NCBI RefSeq assembly: GCF_009653635.1
Contig: NZ_PPFD01000006.1
Coordinates: 673,836 to 737,835 of the forward strand
Direction: 5' to 3'
Length of the DNA: 64,000 bases
Source of the DNA: Endozoicomonas sp. OPT23
GTDB taxonomy: Bacteria > Pseudomonadota > Gammaproteobacteria > Pseudomonadales > Endozoicomonadaceae
Positions within the stretch are counted from its first letter, which is position 1; every line of letters starts with the position of its first letter. This document shows, one piece after another, positions 7,350 through 15,605 of this stretch. Below the pieces are notes generated by a model. It was not told the origin of the DNA. It made no database searches and was given only the letters and a program-made list of their open reading frames with translations. The translations under genes and the position numbers were made by a program.

Positions 7350-9677
7350 ATGTTTGGAACAATTCTTCGACCATTTGGTGGCCTATACAGAAGCTGTACC
7401 ACTAAATTAAAGCAAGTCAGGAATTTCGTAGACTTTCGGGGGCGCAGAGCCAAAAAGTACCAGCAGCCCTCTAAAGTAGCCACTAATACTCGACCACAAA
7501 CGCTTCAGCCATCCTTATCGTTAACAGAGCGGTCAAGCTCTGTCTCTTCGAGTGATACTTTCTTCAGCGCAACTGAAGGTGAGCCTATCGCTGATACTAT
7601 GCCAGCCAAAGACTTTGAAGTAGATCAGAACTTTCAAAAAGAGCTAGCAGCCACTGTACCCAAAACCCCTCTAATATCGTCAGAAACAAGTCAGAAAATT
7701 GAAGCAGCCCGATTTTTGGCTAGAGCTCTGACGATAAACAGTGTTCCCGGTCACAAACTTTTACCTTCCATCAGTGATACTCATAGACAGCAAACAGTTA
7801 GCCAGAGATCAATCGATCGGGATCACCTTGAAATACAGTCATCTTTGGAACCTGAAACATCCGCCCTGAAAGAAACCGTTCGCAGAGTCAGTGCATGGGG
7901 TAAAAAGCCCTATGGCCCTAAAAGAGCTGTTTCAACAGGTGAAGATGGAGAAAAACTGCTTAAAAATATAAAACAGGTAAAAAAGAACGAACTGAAATCA
8001 CTAAGAAAGGCACTGTCAACAATAAATGAATGGAGCGATACCCAATATACTTCTCAGACTCTCGACACAATGGCCTCTGATATGGCCTTGACGTTGACCC
8101 TGGATAGCTACCCAACGTCAGAAAAACTGTACAGCATTAAAGAGCAATTGAATAACCTGGCTGATCTGCTTTCTCACCTTGAATCTACCGAACAGAAAGC
8201 GCTTGCTCGACAGCACCAGTCTTTAACTCAACTTTATGAAGGGCTTGTTGCCAGTCAGGCAGAACATCGCGTCAATCAGCTCGAGAGATACTTACCTGAA
8301 GGCTCAGACTTCACACAGACCTGTACACGCCTCAATATTGACCCAAAAAGAGCATTCTCTACCAGTGCTCTTTCAGCATTTCGTGAAACACTCAATCACC
8401 ACAGACTGGATTCAGAATTGGCCACTGAGGCTCAGCTGGATACAGCTTTCAGAAGTGAGCTTGAGAAGTTCCTTTTGAAGGCCAAAACTGAAACCGGTCA
8501 ACCGTTTGAGATCCCCCAACCATCAAGCCCAACTCACAAGCCTGTCAGAGATCAGCTGGAAGCACTCACTAAAGCTTCACCTTTCTATCCTCGCGGAAAA
8601 ATATTCGATCAGATCTGCGAAAAACTGGGCATTGAGCAAATAAGCGACCATATCTCTCCTGCAACCATGCAAAGTTTCAGGGATTCACTGAAACAGTCTG
8701 TTCATGAGAGTGCTGACAAAGGTGGGCAATGGCTTGAGGGCGCACTGGAATCTATCACCCTGAATTTCTTTGAACCCATAAAAAACCAGGGAAGCACTTC
8801 ATTAAGCTCTGAAGCACTAAAAAAAGTGATTCGATCTACCATTGAAAGTGTTCGCCTCACTCCAACAACCATAACAACTGGCTACAAACCTCCTGCTTTT
8901 GGTGAAGACAGTGCGGGACTGAAAAGAACCGGACAACAGCTTCAATGCCACTTACAAACAGGGCAAGTTACTTCTGATGACAAATCCACTTTCCGTTGTC
9001 AGAAGGAAGAACTGCACCAACGAGTTGTCAGCATGCTTATCAATAAATGGGTTCAACAGAGAGACGATATCGATCTGGAAATAAAGGGAAGGCTGGCTGA
9101 TTGTGGCAAGCTGGATTTCCAGAATAATCCTAAAAACGCACACGCTGAGTACAGTAGCCTGCAACTTGAAATTGCCCATTTGAAAGAACAAAGACAGAAG
9201 CTTCCTCTACCAGATTTCCCTCTAATGTCTCTGACCAAGCCTGACAAATCAGATATGGATAAAGAGTTTTTTTATTCAGCAGGGATTTCATCGGCCAATG
9301 TTAATCTGAAGCTACTTGATATAAATGTAGATTCACCCATTGAGCCCTTCAATGCCATTACCACCACAGTAGCATTCAGCAAGGATAGTTTAACTCACTG
9401 GTTTACCCATGTCCGATATCTGCACTCCGTTATGGACAAGTGCTGCAAATACTATGCGGGCGACATAACAGAGCACGGCCCCCCTTCAGTGAGTGAGCGT
9501 AAACAGCTCGACCAGAGTTTCCTGCAAACCAATGCCGCCATTAATGAATTGCTTCAGACTCCCGATCAGCCTGGCGCTACTGCAGCGCTTCATATTCTTC
9601 GGTTACAGGCCTCTTTACTGCGAGACTACGCAGACAAACTGGGTGGTTACTACCGCCCACCAGGGGTACCTGACTAA
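7350..9677 (+). CDS. Unrecognised 775-aa helical protein with an internal repeat
   Basis: I cannot assign a function. The protein is long, hydrophilic, Ser/Thr/Gln/Lys-rich and predicted largely helical, with no signal peptide or membrane span. A basic N-terminus (KLKQVRNFVDFRGRRAKKYQQ) is followed by a Ser/Pro-rich linker to about residue 150. Two segments resemble each other: one beginning at Phe321 (FTQTCTRLNI, then SALSAFRETL) and one at Phe419 (FDQICEKLGI, then ATMQSFRDSL), so a ~100-residue module seems duplicated. AAGG lies 5 bases before the ATG. The large size, lack of known domains and low-complexity N-terminus resemble host-directed effector proteins of symbionts or pathogens, but that is only a guess. 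Confidence 0.75.
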   Translation: MFGTILRPFGGLYRSCTTKLKQVRNFVDFRGRRAKKYQQPSKVATNTRPQTLQPSLSLTERSSSVSSSDTFFSATEGEPIADTMPAKDFEVDQNFQKELAATVPKTPLISSETSQKIEAARFLARALTINSVPGHKLLPSISDTHRQQTVSQRSIDRDHLEIQSSLEPETSALKETVRRVSAWGKKPYGPKRAVSTGEDGEKLLKNIKQVKKNELKSLRKALSTINEWSDTQYTSQTLDTMASDMALTLTLDSYPTSEKLYSIKEQLNNLADLLSHLESTEQKALARQHQSLTQLYEGLVASQAEHRVNQLERYLPEGSDFTQTCTRLNIDPKRAFSTSALSAFRETLNHHRLDSELATEAQLDTAFRSELEKFLLKAKTETGQPFEIPQPSSPTHKPVRDQLEALTKASPFYPRGKIFDQICEKLGIEQISDHISPATMQSFRDSLKQSVHESADKGGQWLEGALESITLNFFEPIKNQGSTSLSSEALKKVIRSTIESVRLTPTTITTGYKPPAFGEDSAGLKRTGQQLQCHLQTGQVTSDDKSTFRCQKEELHQRVVSMLINKWVQQRDDIDLEIKGRLADCGKLDFQNNPKNAHAEYSSLQLEIAHLKEQRQKLPLPDFPLMSLTKPDKSDMDKEFFYSAGISSANVNLKLLDINVDSPIEPFNAITTTVAFSKDSLTHWFTHVRYLHSVMDKCCKYYAGDITEHGPPSVSERKQLDQSFLQTNAAINELLQTPDQPGATAALHILRLQASLLRDYADKLGGYYRPPGVPD

Positions 9678-9777
9678 CCACTGTCCATATTTCTGTCGAA
9701 AGTGTTTCTTTTTCTTCAATGAATCCAGTCTGCCTGAATATGCGTATAGCTACATAAGAACAATTCAGGATCACATT

Positions 9778-10410
9778 ATGAACAGCAAATTGAAGTGGCT
9801 TTCAATCACCGGACTGGCTTTAGGTATCAGCCTTGCTGTTGCCGGCAGCAATGATAAACAACCAACTAAATCAGGCAGCACAAAGGTTGAGACAGCCATT
9901 TTTGCAGGCGGTTGTTTCTGGTGTACTGAGTCGGATTTTGAAAAAGTCGATGGTGTTCTGGAAGCCGTCAGTGGTTATACCGCAGGCCCGGAAAAAGACC
10001 CGACTTACAGACAGGTGTCATCAGGCAGAACAGGTCATACCGAAGCGGTAAAAGTTACCTTCAATCCTGCTAAAGTGAGCTATCAACAATTGGTCGATAT
10101 CTACTGGAAAACGATTGACCCGACCGTAGAAAATAGGCAGTTCTGCGATTCGGGCAGCCAGTACAGAACCGGTATTTATTATCAGGGAAAAAAACAGGAA
10201 GCCGCTGCAGTCTCTTCATTGAAGAAACTTGAAGAAAGTAAACGCTTCAAAAAAGTCTACACCGAGGTAGAACCGTTCAAGAATTTCTACCCAGCGGAAG
10301 GTTATCATCAGGATTACTACAAGAAGAACCCGGTTCGTTATAAATTTTACCGCTACAACTGTGGCAGAGATCAACGATTGAAAGAAATCTGGGGAAAGCC
10401 TGCTAAATAG
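9778..10410 (+). CDS. msrA: Exported peptide-methionine (S)-S-oxide reductase MsrA
   Basis: Reduces the S-epimer of methionine sulfoxide in proteins. The 210-aa product begins with a signal peptide (LKWLSITGLALGISLAVAG), so it should act in the periplasm. The catalytic motif is AGGCFWCTESDFEKVDGV; GCFWC replaces the more common GCFWG, as in an MsrA subgroup. Other family features are VSGYTAG, GRTGHTEAVKV and QFCDSGSQYR, whose Cys may resolve the sulfenate, and AEGYHQDYY. I chose ATG 9778, preceded by AGGA at 7 bases. The open frame continues upstream but would overlap the previous gene. A second, cytoplasmic-type MsrA is at 35552. Confidence 0.92.
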   Translation: MNSKLKWLSITGLALGISLAVAGSNDKQPTKSGSTKVETAIFAGGCFWCTESDFEKVDGVLEAVSGYTAGPEKDPTYRQVSSGRTGHTEAVKVTFNPAKVSYQQLVDIYWKTIDPTVENRQFCDSGSQYRTGIYYQGKKQEAAAVSSLKKLEESKRFKKVYTEVEPFKNFYPAEGYHQDYYKKNPVRYKFYRYNCGRDQRLKEIWGKPAK

Positions 10411-10487
10411 GAATAACAGCCCTATAGCTGATAAAAACTGTCCGTTATACTTGTTCTCCCAGAGTTATCAGTAAAACGGGCATATTA

Positions 10488-11372
10488 ATGACCACAGAAA
10501 CCAGAGCCTGCCTCTACGCCCTAGCGACAGCCTTGCTCTGGTCCACCATCGCAACAGCTTTTAAACTCACACTGACTTATATTGACCCTTGGCAGATGGT
10601 TTTCTGGCCTGTAGTGACTTCTATTCTGTTTTTAAGTGCGGCCGTACTGATTCAAAGAAAGGGCTGCCTTGTCGTGAGGCAAGCAAAAGAATCATGGAAA
10701 ACTTATCTGGTTTTAGGTTTATTCAACCCTTTTCTTTACCACCTGCTGCTATTTAAAAGTTACAACCTATTGCCAGCACAGCAGGCACAAGCCTTGAATT
10801 ACACCTGGCCACTGGCTCTTACATTATTGTCCTCTCTACTGCTGGGCAAGAAACTGACCGTGAAAGACAGCCTGTGCTGTCTGGCCGCTTACTTCGGCGT
10901 CTTTATCATCAGTACCGGTGGCGATATTCACAACATGTCGTTCGACAGTCCTTTGGGCGTGATATTGATGCTGATGGCGACACTGGTCTGGGCTCTTTAC
11001 TGGACCTACAGTACAAAACAGTCAGGTGATTCTCTTGTCAGTCTCCTGCTCTGCTTCCTGTTTGGTCTGCCATGGATTACCACAGCGACACTCTGGCAAT
11101 CCAGTATCTGGCCAATCCCTTTAGAAGGCCTGGCCGGTGCAGTTTATATCGGCTTGATCGAAATGGGCATAGCCTATATCTTCTGGCTAAAGGCTCTCAA
11201 GCTAACCGAAAATACAGCACTGATCAGCAATATCAGTTATTTAAGCCCTTTTCTGTCACTGATTTTTATCAGTCAGATTCTTAATGAAATAATCGCTCCT
11301 GCCACCTATATCGGGCTGGTTATGATTATTGCTGCAGTACTTTTTCAGCAAGGCATTCGAACCGACCGTTAA
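10488..11372 (+). CDS. EamA/DMT-family transporter (YddG-like exporter)
   Basis: A 294-aa inner-membrane protein with about ten hydrophobic helices, arranged as two EamA halves (residues ~7-135 and ~150-290). Features include ALATALLWSTIATAFKL in helix 1, ALNYTWPLALTLLSSLLLG in the first half and LISNISYLSPFLSLIFI in the second. The drug/metabolite transporter family exports amino acids and other small metabolites. The NYTWPL segment resembles the aromatic amino-acid exporter YddG, but the substrate is not proven. It is followed after 24 bases by trmN6 on the same strand and may share its transcript. Confidence 0.8.
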   Translation: MTTETRACLYALATALLWSTIATAFKLTLTYIDPWQMVFWPVVTSILFLSAAVLIQRKGCLVVRQAKESWKTYLVLGLFNPFLYHLLLFKSYNLLPAQQAQALNYTWPLALTLLSSLLLGKKLTVKDSLCCLAAYFGVFIISTGGDIHNMSFDSPLGVILMLMATLVWALYWTYSTKQSGDSLVSLLLCFLFGLPWITTATLWQSSIWPIPLEGLAGAVYIGLIEMGIAYIFWLKALKLTENTALISNISYLSPFLSLIFISQILNEIIAPATYIGLVMIIAAVLFQQGIRTDR

Positions 11373-11396
11373 CCCTCTTCAAATTGATATGTATTA

Positions 11397-12101
11397 ATGG
11401 CCAGAAACAATTATTTTCAATTTAAACAGTTCCGCATCGAACAAGGTCGCTGTGCAATGAAAGTTACAGCTGATGCTGTTCTGTTCGGAGCAATAGTGGA
11501 CGTTGAGTCGTCTCATAGAATTCTTGATATAGGTGCAGGAACAGGTCTCCTCAGCCTTATGGCTGCCCAGAGAAGTACAGCCTTTATTGATGCGGTAGAA
11601 ATGGATCAGGAAGCCATTAGTCAATGTCAGGAGAATTTTTCTCAAAGCTTATGGAGTGACAGGCTAAACGCAATTCATTCCTCCATACAGTCATACGCAG
11701 CAGAGTCCTACGATACCATTATCTGCAACCCACCCTTCTTTGAAAATTCCCTGAAAGCCCCTGATCAACAGCGCTCACAAGCAAGACATACAGACAGCTT
11801 GAGTTTTGAGGAGTTAGCCAGAGATATCAAAAGACTGATGATACCTGAAGGGAAAGCATGGTTACTCTTGCCCGTCATAGAATCAGAAAGTTTTCTGCGG
11901 CAGGCAAAACATCATAACCTGAAGCTTTCCAGGTGTATTTCAATAAGGACATCGCCGGCTCGGGCAGCCCACAGAAATATTCTTGTACTTGATCTGGTTT
12001 CAGAAGAATGTCAGGAAGAAGAGATTTTTCTTTTTAAGGAAGGGCAACAATACTCGGAGTTATCTTACCAGTTTTTACAACCGTATTATCTGGCACTGTA
12101 G
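11397..12101 (+). CDS. trmN6: tRNA1(Val) (adenine(37)-N6)-methyltransferase TrmN6
   Basis: A class I SAM-dependent methyltransferase of 234 aa. It carries the family's N-terminal FQFKQFRIEQGRCAMKVTADAVLFGA, SAM-binding ILDIGAGTGLLSLMAAQR (residues ~41-58), the acidic EMDQ, and the N6-adenine catalytic motif NPPFF near residue 103. The HRNILVL strand near the C-terminus is also typical of the YfiC family. The enzyme methylates A37 next to the anticodon of tRNA-Val1. It is the second gene after the EamA transporter and ends just before a convergent hairpin at 12121. Confidence 0.92.
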   Translation: MARNNYFQFKQFRIEQGRCAMKVTADAVLFGAIVDVESSHRILDIGAGTGLLSLMAAQRSTAFIDAVEMDQEAISQCQENFSQSLWSDRLNAIHSSIQSYAAESYDTIICNPPFFENSLKAPDQQRSQARHTDSLSFEELARDIKRLMIPEGKAWLLLPVIESESFLRQAKHHNLKLSRCISIRTSPARAAHRNILVLDLVSEECQEEEIFLFKEGQQYSELSYQFLQPYYLAL

Positions 12102-12120
12102 AGAGTTGCTTCTTTAAGAC

Positions 12121-12144
12121 GCTGGCACCCAGTCAGGTGCCAGC
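12121..12144. terminator. Stem-loop between convergent trmN6 and a hypothetical gene
   Basis: Perfect 9-bp stem GCTGGCACC / GGTGCCAGC with a 6-base loop, placed between two convergent genes. The following plus-strand sequence is only moderately T-rich (CTATTCTTTC), so it is a weak terminator that could serve both directions. Confidence 0.6.
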
Positions 12145-12153
12145 CTTAGCAAG

Positions 12154-13620
12154 CTATTCTTTCTCATCTGTTTCTGAAGAGACGACTCCTTTAATATCTT
12201 TCAATAACTTCCAGTCCATATGCTTGTACTTCTCGGACGACTCTTTGTGCAAGGTTGGCATGTCGGATCCAGGGTGGTAACCAAAACCCAAGTACTCACC
12301 AAAACTACCCGTGATGTCTTCCATCGTTTTCTTGATCAAATCAACATCTTCATCGTCCGTAGGCTTCTGCGCCAGCATCTCTCCAAACTCTTTGTGTACA
12401 TTTTTCAAAGCAGTGAGCCTTTGAAACTCTTCCAGTCTGTCCATATCAAAGGATCTCGATATTCCATTCTCCTTATCTTCATCAACCCTTATTTCAGCCA
12501 TTGTTGCGTCAATGGCGGGCATAAGTTCTGACAAGTCTTCATGCATTGACTTGAATGCCTGAAGTTTTATATCGTCTTTTGTAGGTGTGGTCGGGAAAAT
12601 ATTTTTATTCTTTCTATTTTCGTAAGCATGACTCATATAATAATCCAGGCCTGGCAACCGCTGCTCAAACCCACCCATCTTGGAAGATAGTGTATGTAAC
12701 TGGTCAGTACCCCAAACGGCCTGCCTGCGCTGGAAATGATCAATCTGAGACTTATAAACATCAGTGCCTTCAATACTTCTGGTAAAGACATCATGCAACT
12801 GAGCTTTGAATTTGGCTTCCTTAGCTGTAGCTTCGCTTTCTCTTCTTTCCGCTGCCTTTACTACTCTGGCACCTGACTTGGCAATTTCACCATGAATGTT
12901 ATGCATATCAGCGGCTGCAAATGAATCAACCGCATGTTCAATTCGGATGGCATCTTTTGCAGCTGCCAGTGAAGTTGATTTTTCGACCAAAGCCTGTTTT
13001 CTAACCATCATCGTCAGGCTTCTGAGTTTATCCCTTTCCTGAGATACAGTGTTCAGCTCTTTTCCAGCATCAATTAACTTATCTTCAAGTTCTTCATTCT
13101 GAGTGTCTGTGCTTTTACTGGATGCAATAGACCTCTCATATGCTCGCTGGGCTTTTACAAGCTTGTCAGTAGCGACCTTAAAATCCTTGTCTAACTTGGC
13201 ACCGGCTTTTCGCCGAACTTTAGTGACTTTTAGCCCCACCGATTGGCGTTCCCCTTCTCCCAAAGTCACTTGTGTACTGTTTATCTCACCAGAGTGAAGC
13301 TTAATTACATCCATCATATCCTTATCAGTAACAAAGACGCCCTCTTTGCACTTTCCTTTGTAGCTCTTATCAAACATCATGCTTTCAACCTGAGCATGAA
13401 CGGCTCGGCGGAAGGTGATTTTTGGTCTGGGAATCTGATAAGCCAGATCATTGGCTTTGCCGCCAACGTATCGAAAGCCTGACTTCATTCTTTGAACCAT
13501 ACGGTCAATGCCACGAAATAGAGCTTTTACAGGCTGTGCAGCCTTATATCTTTTCTTCAGTTCACCAACAAGCTCTGAATACTTGGGGGCAATAAACTGT
13601 AAGCGTGTCTTGATACTCAT
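12154..13620 (-). CDS. Unrecognised 488-aa coiled-coil protein
   Basis: Function unknown. The start chosen is the ATG at 13620 because GAGAGG lies 6 bases before it; an upstream in-frame start would add ten residues without a ribosome site. The N-terminal ~100 residues are basic (KRYKAAQPVKALFRGIDRMVQRMK). A long, charged helical region follows (about residues 130-280) with heptad-like runs such as DKLVKAQRAYERSIASSK and NEELEDKLIDAGKELNTVSQERDKLRSL, then an acidic C-terminus. No signal peptide, membrane span or enzyme motif is seen. It resembles in style, not in sequence, the other long unknown proteins at 7350 and 61817. Confidence 0.7.
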   Translation of the reverse strand: MSIKTRLQFIAPKYSELVGELKKRYKAAQPVKALFRGIDRMVQRMKSGFRYVGGKANDLAYQIPRPKITFRRAVHAQVESMMFDKSYKGKCKEGVFVTDKDMMDVIKLHSGEINSTQVTLGEGERQSVGLKVTKVRRKAGAKLDKDFKVATDKLVKAQRAYERSIASSKSTDTQNEELEDKLIDAGKELNTVSQERDKLRSLTMMVRKQALVEKSTSLAAAKDAIRIEHAVDSFAAADMHNIHGEIAKSGARVVKAAERRESEATAKEAKFKAQLHDVFTRSIEGTDVYKSQIDHFQRRQAVWGTDQLHTLSSKMGGFEQRLPGLDYYMSHAYENRKNKNIFPTTPTKDDIKLQAFKSMHEDLSELMPAIDATMAEIRVDEDKENGISRSFDMDRLEEFQRLTALKNVHKEFGEMLAQKPTDDEDVDLIKKTMEDITGSFGEYLGFGYHPGSDMPTLHKESSEKYKHMDWKLLKDIKGVVSSETDEKE

Positions 13621-13718
13621 TTGTGACCTCTCCCTGGTCAAACAAAGCAATAACTTTTCGTTAGTATAGGAAATATTAGAAATGAGAAAAGCAGTTGAAA
13701 GAAGAAGTCAGAATATCA

Positions 13719-13741
13719 GCAGGAGTTGGGGAAACTCCTGC
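13719..13741. terminator. Stem-loop between two minus-strand genes
   Basis: 9-bp stem GCAGGAGTT / AACTCCTGC with a 5-base loop, between the ABC permease and the downstream 488-aa gene. It has no long T run on either strand. With the hairpin at 13753 it forms a tandem pair that probably ends or stabilises the ABC transcript. Confidence 0.5.
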
Positions 13742-13752
13742 CTTTCATGTTC

Positions 13753-13774
13753 GTTTGTCAGTTAGCTGACAAAC
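13753..13774. terminator. Stem-loop just after the ABC permease gene
   Basis: Perfect 9-bp stem GTTTGTCAG / CTGACAAAC with tetraloop TTAG, 10 bases beyond the stop codon of the permease gene at 13784. No T tract follows, so it may act as a 3' stabiliser or as a Rho-aided end rather than a full intrinsic terminator. Confidence 0.5.
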
Positions 13775-13783
13775 ACTGAAACC

Positions 13784-14449
13784 TTATACATAGGCCCGGT
13801 TCAGCTGTTTTTCAGCCCACTTCTGGAACCAGGTACAAGCCACTACTACGGCCCAGTAAATCAGTGCAACTGTCAGATAACTCTCGAAAAAACGGAAACT
13901 ACTGGCCGCTTCCATCTGGGCTCGGGCCATAATTTCCACGACACCGAGAGTGAATGCCAGAGAGGTACTTTTCAGTAGGTCAATGGCATTATTCATAAGA
14001 CCCGGAAAAGCAACGCGGGCAGCCTGAGGAATGATGATTCGACGCATGCCCTGGGCTCTGGTCATACCTACACTCAGGGCTGCTTCCATCTGTCCGGAAT
14101 GTACGCCGATTATCGCTGCACGCATACTCTCGGACATATAAGCCGCAAAATGAAGCCCTAAACCAATAATCACAGCCACAATAGCGGGCAGCTCAGCCAT
14201 GGCTGGAATCAGCTGTGGCAGACCGTAATAAAAGATGAACAGCTGCACCAACAGGGGTGACCCCCTGAAGAAAGAAATATAGAGATCGGCAAAATGATGA
14301 AGATGGAATGGCCGTGTTATTTTAAGCAGCGCCAGCACAAGGCCCAATGACAGGGAGAGCACCAGCCCACCCAGCGTCATCCAGAGCGTTGTACTCAGGT
14401 TCATGGTCACCGTCGGCAGCAGCCCAATGGCGTATTCGTAATCAATCAT
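13784..14449 (-). CDS. Amino-acid ABC transporter permease (TcyL/HisM family)
   Basis: A 221-aa inner-membrane subunit of a polar amino-acid importer. It has about five transmembrane helices and the family N-terminus (LLPTVTMNLSTTLWMTLGGLVLSL). It also has FFRGSPLLVQLFIFYYGLPQL and the cytoplasmic EAA-loop MEAALSVGMTRAQGMRRIIIPQA, which docks onto the ATPase. It follows the binding-protein gene by 74 bases. The pair resembles cystine or opine uptake systems (TcyJ-TcyL), but the substrate is not certain. No ATPase gene is adjacent, so the energy-coupling subunit must be encoded elsewhere or shared. Confidence 0.88.
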   Translation of the reverse strand: MIDYEYAIGLLPTVTMNLSTTLWMTLGGLVLSLSLGLVLALLKITRPFHLHHFADLYISFFRGSPLLVQLFIFYYGLPQLIPAMAELPAIVAVIIGLGLHFAAYMSESMRAAIIGVHSGQMEAALSVGMTRAQGMRRIIIPQAARVAFPGLMNNAIDLLKSTSLAFTLGVVEIMARAQMEAASSFRFFESYLTVALIYWAVVVACTWFQKWAEKQLNRAYV

Positions 14450-14523
14450 CTATTCATCTCAACAAAAAGCCCCGGCATCAGGATTGGACCTAAGCCAGGG
14501 CATTACAGCTGTTCAATCCGTTA

Positions 14524-15333
14524 TTAACCGGCTGGGTTAGCGGTGATATCAGCACCAAACCATTTTTTGGAAATAGTCGCCAGAGTACCGTCAGCACGCA
14601 TGCCATTCAGTGCTTTGCTGACTTTTTCGCTCAAAGCGATACCTTCTTCGTTTTTCAGGAAAGGCATGGCATTACGCAGAGTCTCAATTGGCTCACCAAC
14701 CGGCTTCAGAGGCAGGTCAGACTTTTCAATCAGAGCCAGAACACTGACACGGTCCATAACGAACGCATCAGAACGCTTCAGAACTACATCACGCTCGATG
14801 CCTGTGTCGTAGGTAACGATATCGATTTTGTTTTCAGGATCCTGTTGACGAAGAATCGCTTCAAAATTGGAACCGAGGTTAACGGCTACTTTTTTACCGG
14901 CCAGATCGGTAACAGAACTGATGTCGTTGGTATCGTTGTGAACCACCACCTGCGCACCATCAAAAACATAAGGCGTAGCAAATGCATAACGGTCAGTACG
15001 GGCATCGGTCAGAGTAATCTGGTTGGAAATCGTATCCAGCTGACCGGCTTCCAGCATGCCGAACAGACCAGAGAAAGGTGCCGTCACGAATTTAATATCG
15101 GAGCCCAGACGTGTACCCAGCTCATTCCAGACATCAATTTCAAAGCCCTGCAGCTTACCTTCTTTCATAAAAGTGAATGGGAAATAGGTACCGGACATAC
15201 CTACTTTTACTACTGATGCTTCAGGCGTTTTGGATTCAGCCTGTTTTTCTGTTTCACCGGAGCAGCCTGCCAATACGACAGTTGCAGCCAACATGGTGGT
15301 GGTCAGGGTTTTCTTGATGGATAAACCGAACAT
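14524..15333 (-). CDS. Amino-acid ABC transporter substrate-binding lipoprotein
   Basis: A 269-aa family-3 solute-binding protein. The lipobox VVLAGC (Cys near residue 23) makes it a lipoprotein anchored at the outer face of the inner membrane. The mature part shows the two-lobe fold signatures: VKVGMSGTYFPFTFMKEGKLQGFEIDVWNELGTRLG, the ligand-Arg region ISNQITLTDARTDRYAFATPY and a C-terminal KWFGADIT. The pattern resembles cystine-binding FliY/TcyJ, but ligand choice is inferred. It is the first gene of a two-gene transcript with the permease. Confidence 0.88.
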   Translation of the reverse strand: MFGLSIKKTLTTTMLAATVVLAGCSGETEKQAESKTPEASVVKVGMSGTYFPFTFMKEGKLQGFEIDVWNELGTRLGSDIKFVTAPFSGLFGMLEAGQLDTISNQITLTDARTDRYAFATPYVFDGAQVVVHNDTNDISSVTDLAGKKVAVNLGSNFEAILRQQDPENKIDIVTYDTGIERDVVLKRSDAFVMDRVSVLALIEKSDLPLKPVGEPIETLRNAMPFLKNEEGIALSEKVSKALNGMRADGTLATISKKWFGADITANPAG

Positions 15334-15434
15334 CTTTCTCTCACTATTCCAGGTCGGATCATATCAGCCATCACAAGTTTTGACTTTTAACAGAGGCATG
15401 AATATGAAATGAGTAATACCAAAGGACGGATAAG

Positions 15435-15535
15435 TCGCGGCACTTTTACCGTAAAGCTTTTTACCGTGTAATGCTTCTCTTCACCTGTGTGACGAGAAGC
15501 ATTTTCTTTCGCTTATGGCTAATTTAATGCCGCGA
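15435..15535. repeat. Long-range inverted repeat with inner hairpin upstream of the ABC binding protein
   Basis: TCGCGGCA at 15435-15442 pairs with TGCCGCGA at 15528-15535. Inside lies a 10-bp hairpin (AATGCTTCTC / GAGAAGCATT, about 15470-15503) and a direct repeat of TTTTACCGT. It sits between the 3' end of rsmC and the 5' side of the binding-protein gene, both leftward. It may end rsmC transcription and/or form the ABC leader. Confidence 0.45.
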
Positions 15536-15605
15536 AGAATATCAAAACAGTTTCTTATAGCGGAAATACTATTTATTCAGGCTTTTATAACTAAAAGAAA
15601 TATAA

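Noticed and set aside
9493..9777. N-terminal extension of the exported MsrA into the 775-aa gene
   Set aside because: It would overlap the upstream gene by 185 bases and hide a good signal peptide; ATG 9778 has a proper ribosome site.
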